Shown here piece after piece: positions 6,632 through 8,687 of a stretch of 8,687 nt of DNA (the first letter of the stretch is position 1; every line of letters begins with the position of its first letter). A model generated the notes under the pieces. The model did no database searches and had not been told where the DNA came from. It saw only the letters and a list, made by a program, of their open reading frames with translations. This DNA is from CAYQAJ01 sp964415245 (GTDB taxonomy: Bacteria > Planctomycetota > Planctomycetia > Pirellulales > Pirellulaceae). Made by a program: the position numbers and the translations under genes. The stretch spans positions 1-8,687 of the forward strand of contig CAYQAJ010000226.1 in the NCBI GenBank assembly GCA_964415245.1, written 5' to 3'.

Positions 6632-7822
6632 TCAGGGCTGGTCGGCGGGCAGATTTTCGTTGATCTCCGCTTCCCTCGCCGACATCCAATCCTTCCTCAG
6701 CGCCCGCACCACGAACATCGCCAGCACCAGCAGTGTCAGCGGCGCGACGAACAGCAGCATCACCGCGCTAAAGGGGCGCAGGGCCCGATGCTCGGTCGCT
6801 CGGAGAAACAGAAACGTCGCGTAGGCTGCGTAGTACAGAAGCAGCGTCAACGCCTCCCAGCGGCTGATTACGTAACCGGTGTAAAACACGGGCAGGCAAA
6901 CGGCGGCCGCCACAATCATCACCGGAATGTCGAACCGCAGCGCAGCCGGCGACACCGCCACGCCCGCCGGCGCCACCAGCGCGCAGACCCCCAACACGAA
7001 CAGCACATTGAAAATGTTGCTCCCCACGATGTTGCCGACGGCCACCTCACTCTGGCGGCGGATGCCGGCGACAATGCTGGTCACAATCTCGGGCAACGAC
7101 GTGCCCACGGCGACGATCGTCAAACCGACGACCAACTCGCTGACTCCCAACGCGTGGGCGGTGTGGACGGCGGCCCGCACCAGCATGTTGGCGCCGACGC
7201 CCAACAGAGCCAGCCCCACCACCAGCAAGGCGATTTGCCACAAAGTGCGCAGTGCTGCCGAAGTGCGCGGTGGCGCAACGGACGGTACGACATCAGGCGA
7301 TACGTCATCGGGCAGTTCGGGCCTGGCAGTCGACTCAGCTTGCGCGGCCTGTAAAAGCCGCAAGGCACGAAGCTCCTGCCGGCTGCGCCACACGGTCACC
7401 GCGCTGTACACGACGGCCGAGACCGCCAAGAGAGCACCTTCCCACGGATATACCGTCCCATCCCAGCAAACCGCCAATAGGGCGAACGTCACAAGAATCA
7501 TCAGCGGTACCGCCGAGCGGACCATCTGCCGCGACACCGCCAGCGGCGAAACCATTGCCGCCACTCCCAGCACGAGCAATACGTTCGAAATGTTGCTGCC
7601 TACCACGTTGCCGATGGCCAGGTCGGTCTGCGGATTGGCGTACGTCGCCTGCACCGACACGGCCAACTCGGGAATGCTCGTGCCATAGGCCACCACGGTA
7701 AGGCCGACGACAAGCGACGAGATGCCCATCGCCTCGGCCAACCGCGCCGCGCCGCGCACGAGCAGCTCGCCGCCGGCGATCAGCAGGGCCATGCCGGCAA
7801 CGAATTGAAGCAGCGGAATCAC
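6632..7822 (-). CDS. Calcium/sodium antiporter, CaCA family (YrbG-like)
   Basis: This inner-membrane cation exchanger has the two alpha-repeats of the family. Numbered from the GTG start, repeat 1 has GTSIPE at 47-52 and GNVVGSNI at 71-78; repeat 2 has GTSLPE at 240-245 and GNIVGSNI at 263-270. The repeat glutamates (Glu52, Glu245) are the expected ion-binding residues. About ten hydrophobic segments flank a polar central loop (about 146-195, rich in Ala, Pro, Asp and Arg), and an extra hydrophobic segment at about 351-373 precedes a charged tail. The 396 residues exceed the roughly 320-370 usual for the family. I chose the GTG at 7822 because GGGAGG lies 8 nt upstream and the protein then begins IPLLQFVAGMALLIAGGELL, as relatives do. 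An in-frame ATG at 7903 would add 27 basic residues, with no Shine-Dalgarno and no family match. It likely exchanges Ca2+ for Na+ or H+; exact ions are not shown by the sequence. It is divergent from the aminotransferase gene. Confidence 0.93.
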   Translation of the reverse strand: MIPLLQFVAGMALLIAGGELLVRGAARLAEAMGISSLVVGLTVVAYGTSIPELAVSVQATYANPQTDLAIGNVVGSNISNVLLVLGVAAMVSPLAVSRQMVRSAVPLMILVTFALLAVCWDGTVYPWEGALLAVSAVVYSAVTVWRSRQELRALRLLQAAQAESTARPELPDDVSPDVVPSVAPPRTSAALRTLWQIALLVVGLALLGVGANMLVRAAVHTAHALGVSELVVGLTIVAVGTSLPEIVTSIVAGIRRQSEVAVGNIVGSNIFNVLFVLGVCALVAPAGVAVSPAALRFDIPVMIVAAAVCLPVFYTGYVISRWEALTLLLYYAAYATFLFLRATEHRALRPFSAVMLLFVAPLTLLVLAMFVVRALRKDWMSAREAEINENLPADQP

Positions 7823-7938
7823 GCGCGATGCCTCCCGACGCACCACCTGCGCCGCTTTCCACGCGACACGTTTGCGGCTATTGTTGATTGATCGCCGCGC
7901 CATCGCGGCCGACCGGCGCCGCTGGTGAATCTATAAGC
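7823..7938. promoter_or_regulatory. Divergent intergenic region between antiporter and aminotransferase genes
   Basis: With the antiporter starting at 7822, 116 bp separate the two divergent genes and must hold both promoters. I see no convincing -35/-10 pair in either direction and no clear Shine-Dalgarno for the aminotransferase. The AT-richest part is around 7878-7892 (GCTATTGTTGATTGA-like). If the antiporter instead began at 7903, only 35 bp would remain, which is tight for two promoters and supports the shorter protein. Confidence 0.35.
7831..7836 (-). promoter_or_regulatory. Shine-Dalgarno deciding the antiporter start
   Basis: GGGAGG on the minus strand is 8 nt before the GTG at 7822. 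No comparable site precedes the ATG at 7903, where the upstream bases are GC-rich without an AGGAG-like core. Confidence 0.6.
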
Positions 7939-8687
7939 ATGTCAGAGTACGAAATACCCCAGTTCGACGATGAGCCCACCGAAGCCGCCCAGCCCGGCCG
8001 GTTCGTCGTCCAGCCTGCTACGCGCGTCGTTCGCCTGCCCCCCTATCTGTTCGGGCGGATCAACCACCTGCTCTACGAGAAGCGGCGACAGGGGGCCGAC
8101 GTTTTGGACTTAGGCATGGGCAACCCCACCGATCCGCCGGCCGCTTCTGTCATCGAAAAGCTTGCCGAGGCGGCCCGCGACCCCGGCAACCACGGCTATA
8201 GTAAGTCGAACGGCATTCTGAACCTGCGCCGCGAGGTGGCCAGCAAGTATTTGAAGCGTTATGGCGTGCGGCTCGACCCCGAAAGCAACGTGATGGTGTG
8301 CCTGGGATCCAAGGAGGGGTTTTCGCACATGTGCCTGGCCATGATGGGGCCGGGCGACACCGCGATCGTCCCCGCCCCTTATTTTCCCGCGCACATGTAC
8401 GCCGTGGCGCTGGCGGCGGGCAACGTGATCGCGCTCGAAGTAGCCGACAGTGAAAAATTTCTTTCCAACATCGCCTACACCTGCCAGCACCTGGTTCCGC
8501 CGCCGAAAATCGTCGTACTCAACTACCCGCACAATCCTTCGACCGTGACGGTCGAGCCCGAGTTCTACACCGAAGTGGTGAAGCTGGCGCGGCAATACGG
8601 TTTTCTGGTCATCAGCGACTTCGCCTATGCCGACGTGGCGTTCGACGGCTATCGTCCGCCGAGCTTTCTGGCGGCCGAGGGGGCGAT
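7939..8687 (+). CDS. Class I/II aminotransferase, AlaC-like (3' end outside window)
   Basis: The first 249 codons of a PLP-dependent fold-type I aminotransferase start at ATG 7939 and run off the right edge. The sequence follows E. coli AlaC (glutamate-pyruvate aminotransferase) and LL-diaminopimelate aminotransferase relatives: RLPPYLF at 32-38, LGMGNP at 58-63, GSKEG at 123-127 (PLP phosphate contact), APYFPAHMY at 146-154, NYPHNPS at 195-201 (Asn199 the expected PLP contact) and SDFAYADV at 226-233 (Asp227 pairing with the PLP ring nitrogen, Tyr230). The Schiff-base lysine lies beyond the edge. It would make or break down alanine or another amino acid with 2-oxoglutarate/glutamate in the cytoplasm. 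The N-terminus (1-29) is acidic and somewhat longer than in AlaC. No clear Shine-Dalgarno precedes the ATG. AlaC-like is my best call; a diaminopimelate or methionine-type role cannot be excluded. Confidence 0.93.
   Translation, partial: MSEYEIPQFDDEPTEAAQPGRFVVQPATRVVRLPPYLFGRINHLLYEKRRQGADVLDLGMGNPTDPPAASVIEKLAEAARDPGNHGYSKSNGILNLRREVASKYLKRYGVRLDPESNVMVCLGSKEGFSHMCLAMMGPGDTAIVPAPYFPAHMYAVALAAGNVIALEVADSEKFLSNIAYTCQHLVPPPKIVVLNYPHNPSTVTVEPEFYTEVVKLARQYGFLVISDFAYADVAFDGYRPPSFLAAEGA

Noticed and set aside
6602..7354. Plus-strand His/Gln/Arg-rich frame opposite the antiporter
   Set aside because: It is the mirror of the antiporter's membrane-protein codons; no domain or ribosome site supports it.
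8110..8595. Minus-strand 161-codon frame inside the aminotransferase
   Set aside because: The plus-strand frame carries all the aminotransferase motifs; the reverse frame has no family similarity.
1..8687. Previously undescribed defence, mobile or biosynthetic system
   Set aside because: All five genes belong to recognisable families with metabolic or transport roles. No transposase, nuclease, toxin, integrase or core biosynthetic gene is visible.

Overview
The window reads as a piece of a GC-rich planctomycete chromosome, most likely of the order Pirellulales. The evidence is a very large secreted protein joining a ThuA domain, a PVC-type dehydrogenase propeller, HEAT repeats and a CxxCH heme domain, an architecture I know mainly from Planctomycetes and relatives. 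Intergenic repeats whose chance translations contain NPKRQRG/NPKRKRG and RSPDR/TEGL peptides fit the same group. The assignment rests on recognition by eye, not on a search.

Layout from left to right. Positions 1-3956 (minus strand) hold the ThuA/dehydrogenase/HEAT/cytochrome gene, whose 3' end lies outside the window. Positions 3957-4139 are a spacer filled by an inverted repeat and a polypyrimidine tract that touches the stop codon of the next gene. Positions 4140-5267 (minus) encode a Gfo/Idh/MocA oxidoreductase that lacks the usual EKP lysine. Positions 5268-5644 are a 377-bp spacer with a TTGGTCATT-type repeat and a 121-bp imperfect palindrome. Positions 5645-6454 (minus) encode a sugar phosphate isomerase/epimerase-type TIM barrel whose first residues are lost in an assembly gap of exactly 100 N (6455-6554). 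Positions 6632-7822 (minus) encode a CaCA-family calcium/sodium antiporter, probably starting at a GTG with a strong Shine-Dalgarno. Divergent from it, 7939 to the right edge (plus) encodes the N-terminal part of an AlaC-like class I/II aminotransferase.

The three leftmost genes share a strand and belong to families that often occur together in planctomycete carbohydrate catabolism: a cytoplasmic NAD(P)-type sugar oxidoreductase, a sugar isomerase/epimerase/lyase-type TIM barrel, and an exported protein with ThuA, propeller dehydrogenase and c-type cytochrome domains. A joint role in oxidising a sugar or glycoside is plausible, but no substrate can be read from the sequence and the repeat-filled spacers argue against a tight operon. 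The antiporter and aminotransferase look like ordinary housekeeping or ion homeostasis genes. I found no RNA genes, CRISPR array, insertion sequence or defence system, and nothing that clearly amounts to a new system. The least ordinary features are the multidomain cytochrome protein, the EKP-less oxidoreductase and the repeat-packed spacers.
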